A DNA stretch of 64,000 bases from Kerstersia gyiorum (GCF_004216755.1 NZ_SGWZ01000001.1:1178001-1242000); one strand, 5' to 3'; positions 34,831 through 43,573 are shown, counted from the first letter of the stretch. Notes: generated by a model not told the origin, from the letters alone. A program made the numbers and translations.

Positions 34831-35295
34831 TCAGATCTGCGACTGCTGGTAGTTTTCCAGGCCGATCTTTTCGATCAGGTCGAGCTGGGTTTCCAGCCAG
34901 TAGGCGTGGTCTTCTTCCGTATCGCGCAGCTGGGCCAGGATGATGTCGCGGCTGACATAGTCGCCATGCTTTTCGCACAGCGCCATGCCGTCCTTGAGCG
35001 CCTGGCGGACGTGGTATTCCAGATCCAGGTCAGCGCGCAGCATCGACGGAACATCGGTGCCGGGCGTGAATGGATCGGGGCGCATGTCCGGCGTGCCTTC
35101 GAGCATGAGGATGCGGCGCAGCAGTGCGTCGGCGTGCTGGGTTTCCTCTTCCATCTCGTGGTTGATGCGCGTGTAGAGCTTGCTGAGGCCCAGGTCTTCG
35201 TACATGCGCGAATGCAGGAAGTACTGGTCGCGTGCGCTCAGTTCGCCGCGCAGCAGCTTCTTGAGATAGTCGAGGACTTCGGGATGGCCTTTCAT
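34831..35295 (-). CDS. bfr: Bacterioferritin-family protein lacking the heme-ligand methionine
   Basis: 154-residue four-helix ferritin that stores iron in a 24-mer. Aligned by eye with E. coli Bfr, the di-iron ligands E18, E51 and H54 are kept (NHEMEEETQHAD), as are the later Glu and the ExxH pair (EEDH). Position 52, the heme-ligating Met in E. coli, is Thr here, and the last helix has one extra residue. So it probably does not bind heme in the standard way and behaves like a heme-free Bfr/FtnA. No Bfd ferredoxin gene is adjacent. Confidence 0.88.
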   Translation of the reverse strand: MKGHPEVLDYLKKLLRGELSARDQYFLHSRMYEDLGLSKLYTRINHEMEEETQHADALLRRILMLEGTPDMRPDPFTPGTDVPSMLRADLDLEYHVRQALKDGMALCEKHGDYVSRDIILAQLRDTEEDHAYWLETQLDLIEKIGLENYQQSQI

Positions 35296-35392
35296 GGTAA
35301 CGATACTCCGGTTCGGTAATGTGGCGCGCCATGCGCGGCCATGGCGCCTTTGCAGGCGCAGGGCAGCGGGGCGGCGCGGCCGATGATCCGTT

Positions 35393-36298
35393 TTATAGCG
35401 CGTTTTCCGGGAAAACGCGCTTGACCATGTCGCGGATCAGGTCGAGCATGGCCTGCTGTGTCAGGGTGCCGGTGCGCCGCGACGAGGTTGCGATGCATAG
35501 CGTGCTGGTCAGCGTGGGTTCGTTGATCGGGCGGGCGTAGTAATCCTTGGGGCTGGCGGCCGAATTCAACGCGTAATGCGGCAGGATGGCCAGCCCGGCA
35601 CCATCTGCCACCAGGTCAAGGATGGCAGGCACGCCGTCGATTTCCAGCGCGATGCGCGGCTTGCGGCCAATGCTGGCCATGCGTGTTTCGACCAGTGTGC
35701 GGATTGCATTGGGCCGCGCCGGCAGGATCAGCGGCAACTCGGAGACTTCCGCCAGCTTGATGGGCTGGCCGTCATGGCCGGGTTCGCCGTGACCGATCAA
35801 AAACAGGGTTTCTTCCATCAGCGGTTCGATTTCCACTTCCGCCGATGAGGTGGGATTGTAAAGCAGAGCAATGTCCAGCCGGCCGCCCTGCAGCCATTCC
35901 TGCATCGGAATGGACAAGCCTTCGCTGATGGACAGGGCGGCGTCCGGCAGGCGCTGGCGAAATTCCCGGGTGAGGGCCACCGTCAGCGCACGGGCGATGC
36001 TGGGCGGCATGCCCAGCGCCACGCGGCCGGCGAGCGAGCCCCGAACGCGCCCGAGGTCTTCCTGGGCGCGGGCGACCTGGTGCAGAATGCCGCGGGCATG
36101 ATCCAAAAGCAGGCGTCCCGCTTCGGTGACGGTCACGCCGCGCCCGTTGCGAGTCAGCAAGTGCTGGCGCAACTCGACTTCAAGCAGGCGGATCTGCCGG
36201 CTCAGCGCAGGCTGAGCCACGTCCAGCACGCTGGAAGCCCGGGTAAAACTGCCCAGTTCAGCGACGTGGACGAAGTATTCAAGTTGTTTCAGGTCCAT
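35393..36298 (-). CDS. LysR-family regulator, probable activator of the lig operon
   Basis: 301 residues. The N-terminal HTH (MDLKQLEYFVHVAELGSFTR, ALSRQIRLLEVELRQHLLTR) is followed by an effector-binding domain from about 90 with ILDLVADGAGLAILPHYAL. It is transcribed divergently from ligJ across a 318-bp gap that contains a CTAA-N11-TTAG box. Regulators of this position respond to protocatechuate or ring-cleavage products (for example LigR), which is inferred here from context. Confidence 0.9.
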   Translation of the reverse strand: MDLKQLEYFVHVAELGSFTRASSVLDVAQPALSRQIRLLEVELRQHLLTRNGRGVTVTEAGRLLLDHARGILHQVARAQEDLGRVRGSLAGRVALGMPPSIARALTVALTREFRQRLPDAALSISEGLSIPMQEWLQGGRLDIALLYNPTSSAEVEIEPLMEETLFLIGHGEPGHDGQPIKLAEVSELPLILPARPNAIRTLVETRMASIGRKPRIALEIDGVPAILDLVADGAGLAILPHYALNSAASPKDYYARPINEPTLTSTLCIATSSRRTGTLTQQAMLDLIRDMVKRVFPENAL

Positions 36299-36616
36299 AG
36301 GAAATAGATCAGCCGGACAGATGCCGGAAATGGCTATTCAAAAGCTGGATGGAATCTCTTGAGTTATGTCCTAATGCTATATCTGTTAGCAGGACCTTGT
36401 TCTAGCCAAGGGGGTCCACGGCCACCATAATAGACCAAGACCCATATTGGGGCCGCCCGTACCCGTCAGGAATGCTTCGGATGGCGCTTCAGCGCGGGCG
36501 GAAAACGTTCGCCAGAGCGCTGGCACGGTTTTCCGCCATTCACGGCGCGCATTCGGCGGCCAGTGCGTACAGCAGACGCGCGCAGCAGAACAACTCATTG
36601 TCACAGGAGATAAGCC
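36299..36616. other. Divergent regulatory region between lysR gene and lig operon
   Basis: 318 bp. The lysR-proximal half is AT-richer and contains the LysR box. No coding potential in context. The ligJ ribosome site AGGAGATAAG is at the right end. Confidence 0.6.
36371..36389 (+). promoter_or_regulatory. LysR-type operator (T-N11-A) for the lig operon
   Basis: CTAA (36371-36374) and TTAG (36386-36389) are inverted arms with exactly 11 bases between, the LysR consensus geometry. Flanking bases (GTC before, GCAGGAC after) extend the symmetry imperfectly. It is about 73 bp from the lysR start and 228 bp from ligJ. Confidence 0.65.
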
Positions 36617-37642
36617 ATGATCATCGACTGCCACGGTCACTATACTACCGCGCCCAAGGCGCTGGCTGATTGGCGCGAGCAGCAGATCGCCAATCTGAAT
36701 ACGCCGGAACTGGGCCCCAAGGCCAGCGACCTGCACATCAGCGATGACGAACTGCGCGAAAGCATCGAGAAGAACCAGCTGGCCAAGATGAAGGAGCGTG
36801 GCTCTGATCTGACGATCTTCTCGCCGCGTGCGAGCTTCATGGCGCATCACATCGGTGACTTCAATACCAGTTCTACCTGGGCGGCGATCTGCAATGAGCT
36901 TTGCTACCGCGTGTCGCAACTGTTCCCTGATAATTTCGTTGGCGCCGCCATGCTGCCGCAATCCCCGGGCGTCGATCCTGCCACCTGCATTCCCGAGCTG
37001 GAAAAGACGGTCAAGGAATACGGCTTTGTCGGCATCAACCTGAATCCTGATCCGTCTGGCGGCCACTGGACCTCGCCGCCGCTGTCCGACCGCCAGTGGT
37101 ATCCCATCTATGAAAAGATGGTCGAGTATGACATCCCGGCGATGATCCACGTCAGCACCAGCTGCAACGCGTGTTTCCACACCACTGGCGCGCATTACCT
37201 GAACGCCGATACCACCGCGTTCATGCAGTGCCTGACGAGCGAACTGTTCAAGGATTTCCCGACGCTGAAGTTCCTGATCCCCCATGGCGGCGGCGCCGTG
37301 CCCTACCACTGGGGACGTTTCCGCGGCCTGGCGCAAGAGCTCAAGAAGCCCGACCTGCGCGAGCACCTGCTGAAAAACATCTTCTTCGATACCTGCGTGT
37401 ATCACCAGCCTGGCATCGACCTGCTGACCAACGTCATCCCGGTGGATAACATCCTGTTTGCTTCGGAAATGATCGGCGCAGTACGCGGTGTGGACCCGCT
37501 GACCGGCCATTACTACGACGACACCAAGCGTTACATCGAAGCGGCCGAGCTGACTGCCGAAGAGCGCCACATGATCTACGAAGGCAATGCGCGTCGCGTG
37601 TTCTCACGTCTTGACCAGCAACTGAAGGCCAAGGGCCTGTAA
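36617..37642 (+). CDS. ligJ: 4-oxalomesaconate hydratase LigJ
   Basis: Hydrates 4-oxalomesaconate to 4-carboxy-4-hydroxy-2-oxoadipate. 341 residues, the same length as Sphingobium LigJ. Amidohydrolase fold: the N-terminal metal motif IDCHGHYT (HxH), then GGHWTSPPLSDRQWYPIYEK, FLIPHGGGAVPYHWGRFRG and EMIGAVRGVDP near the end. It is the first gene of the lig operon, with AGGAG 8 bases upstream. It is not a cupin or GalB-type (PIG-L) hydratase. Confidence 0.93.
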   Translation: MIIDCHGHYTTAPKALADWREQQIANLNTPELGPKASDLHISDDELRESIEKNQLAKMKERGSDLTIFSPRASFMAHHIGDFNTSSTWAAICNELCYRVSQLFPDNFVGAAMLPQSPGVDPATCIPELEKTVKEYGFVGINLNPDPSGGHWTSPPLSDRQWYPIYEKMVEYDIPAMIHVSTSCNACFHTTGAHYLNADTTAFMQCLTSELFKDFPTLKFLIPHGGGAVPYHWGRFRGLAQELKKPDLREHLLKNIFFDTCVYHQPGIDLLTNVIPVDNILFASEMIGAVRGVDPLTGHYYDDTKRYIEAAELTAEERHMIYEGNARRVFSRLDQQLKAKGL

Positions 37643-37664
37643 TCAGCCAGAAAGGATAATTGCA

Positions 37665-38354
37665 ATGAGCCTGAACAATCTCGGAGTGGTTTACCGCAAC
37701 ATCCAGCGCGCCGACCGCGAAGCGGTGGAGCGCCTGTCGAAATTCGGTTCCGCCACCGTGCACGAAGCCATGGGCCGCGTCGGCCTGATGAAACCCTATC
37801 TGCGCCCGATCTTCACCGGCGCCAAGGCGACCGGTACCGCCGTGACGGTGCTGCTGCAGCCGGGTGACAACTGGATGTTCCACGTGGCGGCAGAACAGAT
37901 CCGCCCGGGCGACATCGTCGTGGCGGCGGTTACGGCGGAATCGACAGACGGTTTCTTCGGCGACCTGCTGGCGACGTCCTTCCGTGCCCAGGGCGCAGTC
38001 GGTTTGGTGATCGACGGCGGCGTGCGCGATGTGCGTGACCTGACGGAGATGAACTTCCCGGTGTTTTCCAAGGCCATCAGCGCCAAGGGCACGGTCAAGG
38101 CGACGCTGGGTTCGGTCAATATCCCGGTGGTGTGCGCCGGTGCGCTGGTCAACCCTGGCGACGTGGTCGTGGCCGACGATGACGGCGTGGTCGTGGTGCC
38201 GGCGGCGATTGCCGGCCAGGTGGCCGACGCCGCGCAAAAGCGCGAAGACAACGAAACCAGCAAGCGCGCCAAGCTGGCCAGCGGTGTGCTTGGCCTGGAT
38301 ATGTACAAAATGCGTGAAGACCTGGCTGCTGCCGGTCTGAAGTATATCGACTGA
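37665..38354 (+). CDS. ligK: 4-carboxy-4-hydroxy-2-oxoadipate aldolase LigK
   Basis: Cleaves 4-carboxy-4-hydroxy-2-oxoadipate to pyruvate and oxaloacetate, the last step of the pathway. 229 residues of the RraA-like class II aldolase fold. Signature GDLLATSFRAQGAVGLVIDG followed by GVRDVRDL supplies the Arg and Asp that bind metal and substrate; AGALVNPGDVVVADDDGVVVVP is the other family block. The ribosome site AAGGATAATTGCA precedes ATG, 22 bp behind ligJ. Confidence 0.94.
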   Translation: MSLNNLGVVYRNIQRADREAVERLSKFGSATVHEAMGRVGLMKPYLRPIFTGAKATGTAVTVLLQPGDNWMFHVAAEQIRPGDIVVAAVTAESTDGFFGDLLATSFRAQGAVGLVIDGGVRDVRDLTEMNFPVFSKAISAKGTVKATLGSVNIPVVCAGALVNPGDVVVADDDGVVVVPAAIAGQVADAAQKREDNETSKRAKLASGVLGLDMYKMREDLAAAGLKYID

Positions 38355-38367
38355 GGACGGCGACATC

Positions 38368-39291
38368 ATGGCAGCATTTGAGAAAACCCCAGGCTGGCTG
38401 GACTGGTATGCCAATCCGAGCAAGCCGCGCTTTCAGGTGCCGGCAGGCGCCGTCGATGCGCATTGCCACGTCTTCGGCCCTGGCGACCAGTTCCCGTTTG
38501 CGCCGGAGCGCAAGTACACGCCGTGCGACGCATCCAAGGACCAGTTGTTCGCGCTGCGCGATCACCTCGGTTTCGACAAGAATGTCATCGTGCAGGCCAC
38601 CTGCCATGGCGCCGACAACCGGGCGCTGGTCGATGCGCTGCAGGCTGCCGATGGCCGTGCCCGGGGCGTGGCGACTGTGCGCCGCAACATTACCGACGAA
38701 GAACTGAAGGAATTGCACGAAGCCGGTGTGCGCGGTGTGCGTTTCAACTTCGTCAAGCGCCTGGTGGACTTCACGCCCAAGGACGAGCTGATGGAGATCG
38801 CCAGCCGCATCGCGCCGCTGGGCTGGCATGTCGTCATCTATTTCGAGGCGGTGGACCTGCCTGAACTGTGGGACTTCTTCACCAGCCTGCCAACCACGGT
38901 CGTGGTGGACCACATGGGCCGTCCGGATGTGACCAAGCCGGTCGACGGCCCCGAGTTCGAACTGTTCGTGAAGTTCATGCGCGAAAATCCGAATGTCTGG
39001 AGCAAGGTAAGCTGCCCCGAACGTCTGAGCCATACCGGCCCGCGCGCGCTGGACGGCGAGCAGAACGCTTATCGGGATGTTGTGCCGTTTGCGCGCCGTA
39101 TCGTGGAAACCTTTCCCGACCGCGTGCTTTGGGGCACCGACTGGCCGCACCCGAACCTGAAGGATCACATGCCGGACGACGGTCTGCTGGTCGACTTCAT
39201 TCCGCACATTGCTCCGACGGCCGATCTGCAGCGCAAGCTGCTGGTCGATAATCCCACCCGACTTTATTGGGGAGAATCGCATGTCGCTTGA
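38368..39291 (+). CDS. ligI: 2-pyrone-4,6-dicarboxylate lactonase LigI
   Basis: Opens 2-pyrone-4,6-dicarboxylate to 4-oxalomesaconate. 307 residues of the amidohydrolase superfamily. HCHVFGPGDQFPFAPERKYTP region carries the N-terminal His pair, then VDHMGRPD and GTDWPHPN with the catalytic Asp. LigI-type enzymes need no metal. The last 11 bases of the gene overlap the start of ligA. Confidence 0.94.
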   Translation: MAAFEKTPGWLDWYANPSKPRFQVPAGAVDAHCHVFGPGDQFPFAPERKYTPCDASKDQLFALRDHLGFDKNVIVQATCHGADNRALVDALQAADGRARGVATVRRNITDEELKELHEAGVRGVRFNFVKRLVDFTPKDELMEIASRIAPLGWHVVIYFEAVDLPELWDFFTSLPTTVVVDHMGRPDVTKPVDGPEFELFVKFMRENPNVWSKVSCPERLSHTGPRALDGEQNAYRDVVPFARRIVETFPDRVLWGTDWPHPNLKDHMPDDGLLVDFIPHIAPTADLQRKLLVDNPTRLYWGESHVA

Positions 39292-39670
39292 AAAACCTTA
39301 CTCCAACGTGCCTGGCACGACGATCTTTGACGCGGACCAGTCGCGCAAAGGCTACTGGCTGAACCAGTTCTGCATGTCGCTGATGAAGGCAGAGAACCGC
39401 GATCGCTTCAAGGCCGATGAGCGCGCCTACCTGGATGAATGGGACATGAGCGAGGAGCAGAAGCAGGCAGTGCTCGACCGCGACCTGAACCGCTGCATCG
39501 CCTTGGGCGGCAACATCTACTTTCTTGCCAAGATCGGTGCCACCGATGGCAAGTCGTTCCAGCAAATGGCGGGCAGCATGACCGGCATGAGCGAAGCCGA
39601 GTACCGTGACATGATGCTCAAGGGCGGCCGCTCCGTCGAGGGCAACCGCTACACCGGAGACCAGAAATAA
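39281..39670 (+). CDS. ligA: Protocatechuate 4,5-dioxygenase alpha subunit
   Basis: Small subunit that caps the active site of the extradiol dioxygenase. 129 residues beginning MSLEKPYSNVPGTTIFDADQ, close to the roughly 140 of LigA. The block DRDLNRCIALGGNIYFLAKIGATDG is characteristic. GGGGAGAATCGC precedes ATG 39281, which lies inside ligI, so translation is probably coupled to ligI. Its stop shares one base with the ligB start. Confidence 0.95.
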   Translation: MSLEKPYSNVPGTTIFDADQSRKGYWLNQFCMSLMKAENRDRFKADERAYLDEWDMSEEQKQAVLDRDLNRCIALGGNIYFLAKIGATDGKSFQQMAGSMTGMSEAEYRDMMLKGGRSVEGNRYTGDQK

Positions 39671-40524
39671 TGGCCAAGATCACTGCCAGTGTTTACACCT
39701 CGCACGTTCCCGCCATTGGCGCGGCGCTCGATCTGAACAAGCAGAACGAGGATTACTGGAAGCCGGTATTCGCCGGCTATGACTTCGGCAAGGAATGGAT
39801 CAAGCAGAATAAGCCGGATGTCGTGTTCCTGGTCTATAACGACCACGCCACGGCCTTCAGTCTGGACCTGATTCCCACGTTTGCCATCGGTACCGGCCCG
39901 TTCTATCCGCCGGCTGACGAAGGCTGGGGCCCGCGTCCCGTGCCGCCGGTGATCGGCCATCCGGAGCTGGCGGCGCACATTGCGCAATCGGTGATTCAGG
40001 AAGACTTCGATCTGACCATCGTCAACAAGATGGACGTGGATCACGGCCTGACCGTGCCGCTTTCGTTGATGTTCGGCCAGCCCGAGGCATGGCCTTGCAC
40101 GGTGATTCCGTTCGCGGTGAACGTGGTGCAGTACCCGGTGCCCTCGGGCCGCCGCTGCTTCGAGCTGGGCAAGGCTATCCGCCGCGCAGTGGAATCCTTC
40201 GACAAAGACCTGAACGTGCAGATCTGGGGCACGGGCGGCATGAGCCACCAGCTGCAAGGTCCGCGCGCAGGTCTCATCAACCGCGAGTGGGATAATAAGT
40301 TCCTGGACCGCCTGATCGCCAATCCGGACAGCCTGTCCCAAGTGCCGCATATCGAATATGTGCGCGAGGCTGGTTCGGAAGGCATCGAACTGGTCATGTG
40401 GCTGATCGCGCGCGGCGCGATGGCTGATGCGGTCGGTGGCGAAGCGCCTACCGTCGCGCAGCGTTTCTACCATGTGCCTGCGTCGAATACGGCGGTGGGC
40501 CACCTGATTCTGGAGGACAACTGA
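39670..40524 (+). CDS. ligB: Protocatechuate 4,5-dioxygenase beta (catalytic) subunit
   Basis: Fe(II) type II extradiol dioxygenase that opens protocatechuate to 4-carboxy-2-hydroxymuconate-6-semialdehyde. 284 residues. The iron ligands are the His in TSHVPAIG (about residue 12), the His in YNDHATAFS (about 59-61) and a Glu near 240 (EAGSEGIELVMW). The catalytic His is in GTGGMSHQLQG. It is coupled by one-base overlaps to ligA and ligC. Confidence 0.96.
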   Translation: MAKITASVYTSHVPAIGAALDLNKQNEDYWKPVFAGYDFGKEWIKQNKPDVVFLVYNDHATAFSLDLIPTFAIGTGPFYPPADEGWGPRPVPPVIGHPELAAHIAQSVIQEDFDLTIVNKMDVDHGLTVPLSLMFGQPEAWPCTVIPFAVNVVQYPVPSGRRCFELGKAIRRAVESFDKDLNVQIWGTGGMSHQLQGPRAGLINREWDNKFLDRLIANPDSLSQVPHIEYVREAGSEGIELVMWLIARGAMADAVGGEAPTVAQRFYHVPASNTAVGHLILEDN

Positions 40525-41483
40525 TGAGCAAGACCATCAAGGTCGCCCTGGCGGGCGCCGGCGCATTCGGCGTCAAGCACCTGGACGGCATCAAGAATAT
40601 CGACGGCGTGGAAGTGATCTCGCTGGTTGGCCGCGATCTGGAAAAGACCAAGGAAGTGGCTGGCAAGTATGGCGTGGGGCACGTCACCACCGAGTTGTCG
40701 GAAAGCCTGGCCTTGCCGGAACTGGATGCCGTCATCCTGTGCACGCCGACGCAAATGCACGCGGCCCAGGCGGTACAGGCCCTGAAGGCCGGCAAGCATG
40801 TGCAGGTCGAAATCCCGCTGGCCGATAGCCTGGAAGGCGCGCGCGAAGTTGCGCGCCTGCAGAAGGAAACCGGCCTGGTGGCGATGGTCGGCCATACGCG
40901 CCGCTTCAACCCCAGCCACCAGTATGTGCACAAGCAGATCGAAAAGGGTGATTTCCATGTCCAGCAAATGGACGTGCAAACCTATTTCTTCCGCCGCACC
41001 AATACCAATGCGCTGGGCCAGCCGCGCAGCTGGACCGACCACCTGCTGTGGCACCACGCCGCCCATACGGTGGACCTGTTCGCCTACCAGGCCGGCAAGA
41101 TCGTGCAGGCCCATGCCATGCAGGGCCCGATTCATCCGGACCTGGGCATTGCAATGGACATGTCCATCCAGCTCAAGAGCGAAACCGGCGCGATCTGCAC
41201 CTTGAGCCTGAGCTTCAATAACAACGGCCCGCTGGGAACCTTCTTCCGTTATATCGGTGACACGGAGACCTATATCGCCCGTTACGATGATCTGGTCAAC
41301 GGCCGTGACGAAAAGATCGACGTGTCCAAGGTTGATGTGTCGATGAACGGTATCGAACTTCAGGATCGCGAATTCTTTGCCGCCATCCGCGAAGGCCGCG
41401 AGCCGAACTCCAGCGTTGCCCAGGTGCTGCCTTGCTATGAAGTGCTGCATCAGCTGGAACAGCAACTGGCGCGCGATAACTAA
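40524..41483 (+). CDS. ligC: 4-carboxy-2-hydroxymuconate-6-semialdehyde dehydrogenase LigC
   Basis: NAD(P)-dependent oxidation of the ring-cleavage product to 2-pyrone-4,6-dicarboxylate. 319 residues of the Gfo/Idh/MocA fold. Rossmann motif VALAGAGAFGVKHLDGI at the N-terminus, then VQVEIPLADSLEGA and the C-terminal WTDHLLWHHAAHTVDLF with conserved His residues. It is the last gene of the operon; a strong terminator follows at 41565. Confidence 0.95.
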   Translation: MSKTIKVALAGAGAFGVKHLDGIKNIDGVEVISLVGRDLEKTKEVAGKYGVGHVTTELSESLALPELDAVILCTPTQMHAAQAVQALKAGKHVQVEIPLADSLEGAREVARLQKETGLVAMVGHTRRFNPSHQYVHKQIEKGDFHVQQMDVQTYFFRRTNTNALGQPRSWTDHLLWHHAAHTVDLFAYQAGKIVQAHAMQGPIHPDLGIAMDMSIQLKSETGAICTLSLSFNNNGPLGTFFRYIGDTETYIARYDDLVNGRDEKIDVSKVDVSMNGIELQDREFFAAIREGREPNSSVAQVLPCYEVLHQLEQQLARDN

Positions 41484-41564
41484 ATGGCAGGACGGGCAGG
41501 CGACGGTGTCGCGGCCCGCGCCCGCAGCCGGCCTGTCTCTCACCCGACTGACTTGCCGGCATCC

Positions 41565-41620
41565 ATGGCCTTGCCATCGGGCACTCCGTGTGCTGCAGAT
41601 GGCAAGGCCATTTTCTCTGT
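41565..41620 (+). terminator. Terminator of the lig operon
   Basis: A 14-bp perfect stem (left arm ATGGCCTTGCCATC 41565-41578, right arm 41598-41611) with a 19-base loop that can form a small inner GCAC/GTGC stem. It is followed by TTTCTCTG. Confidence 0.9.
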
Positions 41621-41759
41621 ACGATAGATAGTGTATTTGCCAGCGGGCGGCCCAGGCAGGGCTGTAGCGCAAATGACAATCAGATCAAAGACGGCGGGCC
41701 GCCGGTGGCATGCAAAACTGCCGCGGCAGGCCGGAACGCCATTACCGGAGCATCCCACC

Positions 41760-42746
41760 ATGCAACAACGTAAGATTGGATCTTCATCGACCAGCGCCAT
41801 CGGTCTGGGCTGCATGAATCTCAGTCATGCCTATGGCTCGCCGCCAGGGCGTGAGGTCGCCGAACAGGTCGTGCGTGCTTCCCTGGACGAGGGCGTGACA
41901 TTCTTCGATACGGCCGCGCTCTACGGCTTTGGCGCCAACGAAACCCTGATGGGCGAATTGCTGGCGCCGCATCGCAAGGATATTTTCCTGGCGAGCAAGT
42001 GCGGCATGACCGGTGTGGACGGCAAGCGCGTGATCGACGGTCGCCCGGAAACCCTGAAGGCAACCTGCGACGCCTCTCTGCAACGCTTGCGCACCGATGT
42101 CATTGACCTGTATTACCTGCACCGCTGGGACAAGAACGTACCCATCGAAGACAGTATCGGCGCCCTGGCCGACCTGGTGCAGGCGGGCAAGATCCGCGCC
42201 ATTGGCTTGTCGGAAGTGTCGGCTGCGACTTTGCGCAAGGCTCATGCGGTACATCCCATCGCGGCGGTACAAACGGAATATTCGCTGTGGACGCGCAATG
42301 CAGAAATTGCCGTGCTCCAGGCCTGCCGTGAACTGGGCGCTGCATTCGTGGCGTTCAGCCCTGTGGCGCGTGGCTATCTGGGGGGAGAGCTACGCGATGT
42401 GACGGCGCTGGAGCCCAAGGATATCCGTCGCGGCATGCCGCGTTTCGCGCCGGAAAACTATGCCCGCAATCTGGAATTGCTGGAGCCATACCTGGAAATC
42501 GCCGACGAACTGGAAATTACGCCGGCGCAATTGGCATTGGCCTGGTTGCTGGCGCAGGATGACCATATCTTCGCCATTCCCGGCACGACCAATCCGCAGC
42601 ACGCGCGCGACAACGCGCAGGCGGCCGATATCAAGCTGGACGCCACCGTGCTGGCCCAGCTTGATGAACTGATCAATCAGGAAACGGTCGTCGGGCCGCG
42701 CTATCCAGCTGCCACGCAGGTGGAGATTGATACCGAGGAGTTCTGA
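41760..42746 (+). CDS. Aldo/keto reductase
   Basis: 328-residue NADPH-dependent oxidoreductase of the AKR12/13-like group. The catalytic tetrad is visible as DTAALYG (Asp and Tyr), ASKCG (Lys) and YYLHRWD (His). IGLSEVSAATL, then QTEYSLWTRNAE, and GTTNPQHARDNAQAAD for cofactor binding near the C-terminus. GGAG is 9 bases before ATG 41760. It has its own transcription unit after the lig terminator; substrate unknown. Confidence 0.92.
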   Translation: MQQRKIGSSSTSAIGLGCMNLSHAYGSPPGREVAEQVVRASLDEGVTFFDTAALYGFGANETLMGELLAPHRKDIFLASKCGMTGVDGKRVIDGRPETLKATCDASLQRLRTDVIDLYYLHRWDKNVPIEDSIGALADLVQAGKIRAIGLSEVSAATLRKAHAVHPIAAVQTEYSLWTRNAEIAVLQACRELGAAFVAFSPVARGYLGGELRDVTALEPKDIRRGMPRFAPENYARNLELLEPYLEIADELEITPAQLALAWLLAQDDHIFAIPGTTNPQHARDNAQAADIKLDATVLAQLDELINQETVVGPRYPAATQVEIDTEEF

Positions 42747-42756
42747 GTCTCTGTCC

Positions 42757-42817
42757 CTGGCCGCGTTCTCCGCCGGCCAGTGCCGCATGAAAGCCGGGGC
42801 ATCCGCCCCAATGCGGC
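42757..42817. terminator. Nested hairpins between convergent AKR and fRMsr genes
   Basis: CTGGCCG/CGGCCAG (42757-42763, 42774-42780), then a nested structure GCCGCAT/ATGCGGC (42782-42788, 42811-42817) enclosing GGGGC/GCCCC (42796-42800, 42805-42809). No T-run on either strand. Confidence 0.4.
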
Positions 42818-42824
42818 CGACTGA

Positions 42825-43340
42825 TCAGTTCGCTGGCGCCAGGCTGTCGCGCCAGGCCAGGCACAAGGCCTGCATGCCGGCGGCGTCGATATCGTCGAAG
42901 CGGCCGGGCAGGGGGCTGTCCACATCCCATACGCCCAGCAATTCTCCTTGCGCATCGACCAGGGGTACGACGATCTCCGAACGCGAGGCCGGGTCGCAGG
43001 CGATATGTCCGGGAAAGGCATGGACATCCGGCACTATCTGGATATCGCGGGTGCGGGCTGCAGCACCGCAGACGCCGCGTTCCAGCTGAATGCGCACGCA
43101 GGCCGGCCGGCCCTGGAAGGGTCCCAGCACCAATTCTCCTTCTTTCAGGAAATAGAATCCCGCCCAATTCAGGCCAGGCAAGGCCTGATATACCAGCGCG
43201 CTGAGGTTGGCGGCATTGGCGATGGCATCGGTCTCGCCGGAAAACAGCGCTTGTGCCTGGCCGAGCAATTCCTTGTATTGCTCTTGGCGTTCGGTGGCGG
43301 TGGTGGCGGGCAGGCTGGAAAGGATGGGCAGGGCGTGCAT
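42825..43340 (-). CDS. msrC: Free methionine-(R)-sulfoxide reductase (GAF domain)
   Basis: Reduces free Met-R-sulfoxide. About 171 residues, one GAF domain, closely resembling E. coli MsrC (YebR). NWAGFYFL and LVLGPFQGRPACVRI carry the first catalytic Cys, ERGVCG the second, and GHIACDPASRSEIVVPL the third, so all three Cys of the relay are present. I chose ATG 43340; a GTG at 43382 would add 14 residues. It is convergent with the aldo/keto reductase. Confidence 0.92.
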   Translation of the reverse strand: MHALPILSSLPATTATERQEQYKELLGQAQALFSGETDAIANAANLSALVYQALPGLNWAGFYFLKEGELVLGPFQGRPACVRIQLERGVCGAAARTRDIQIVPDVHAFPGHIACDPASRSEIVVPLVDAQGELLGVWDVDSPLPGRFDDIDAAGMQALCLAWRDSLAPAN

Positions 43341-43414
43341 GAAAAACGGGCTGAAAAAGGCAGGCTGAAATGCAAACGGCACCGCTGTCGCGATGCCGTT
43401 CTGGTTAAGGGCGC

Positions 43415-43573
43415 TTAGGCCCGATTGGCGCTGGAACTTTGCGGTACGCCGGATTTACCTTGTTCGCGTACGGGTTCCTGCAGTTCCGCCTTGGTATCCA
43501 GGTCATAAAGTTCCTGGGCGCGGCGGGTACGGATGCGGGCGTAGCCCATCAGTTGATTGGAGGTTCTGGTCAT
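43415..43573 (-). CDS. Small protein of unknown function (52 aa)
   Basis: Begins MTRTSNQLMGYARIRTRRAQ and continues with an acidic-basic stretch ELYDLDTKAELQEPVREQGK and a Ser-rich tail. AAGGAG lies 7 bases before ATG 43573, one of the better ribosome sites in the region, and the upstream 140 bp is AT-rich with promoter-like sequence. No signal peptide or membrane helix. I do not recognise the family. It lies between msrC and dtd on the same strand. Confidence 0.55.
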   Translation of the reverse strand: MTRTSNQLMGYARIRTRRAQELYDLDTKAELQEPVREQGKSGVPQSSSANRA

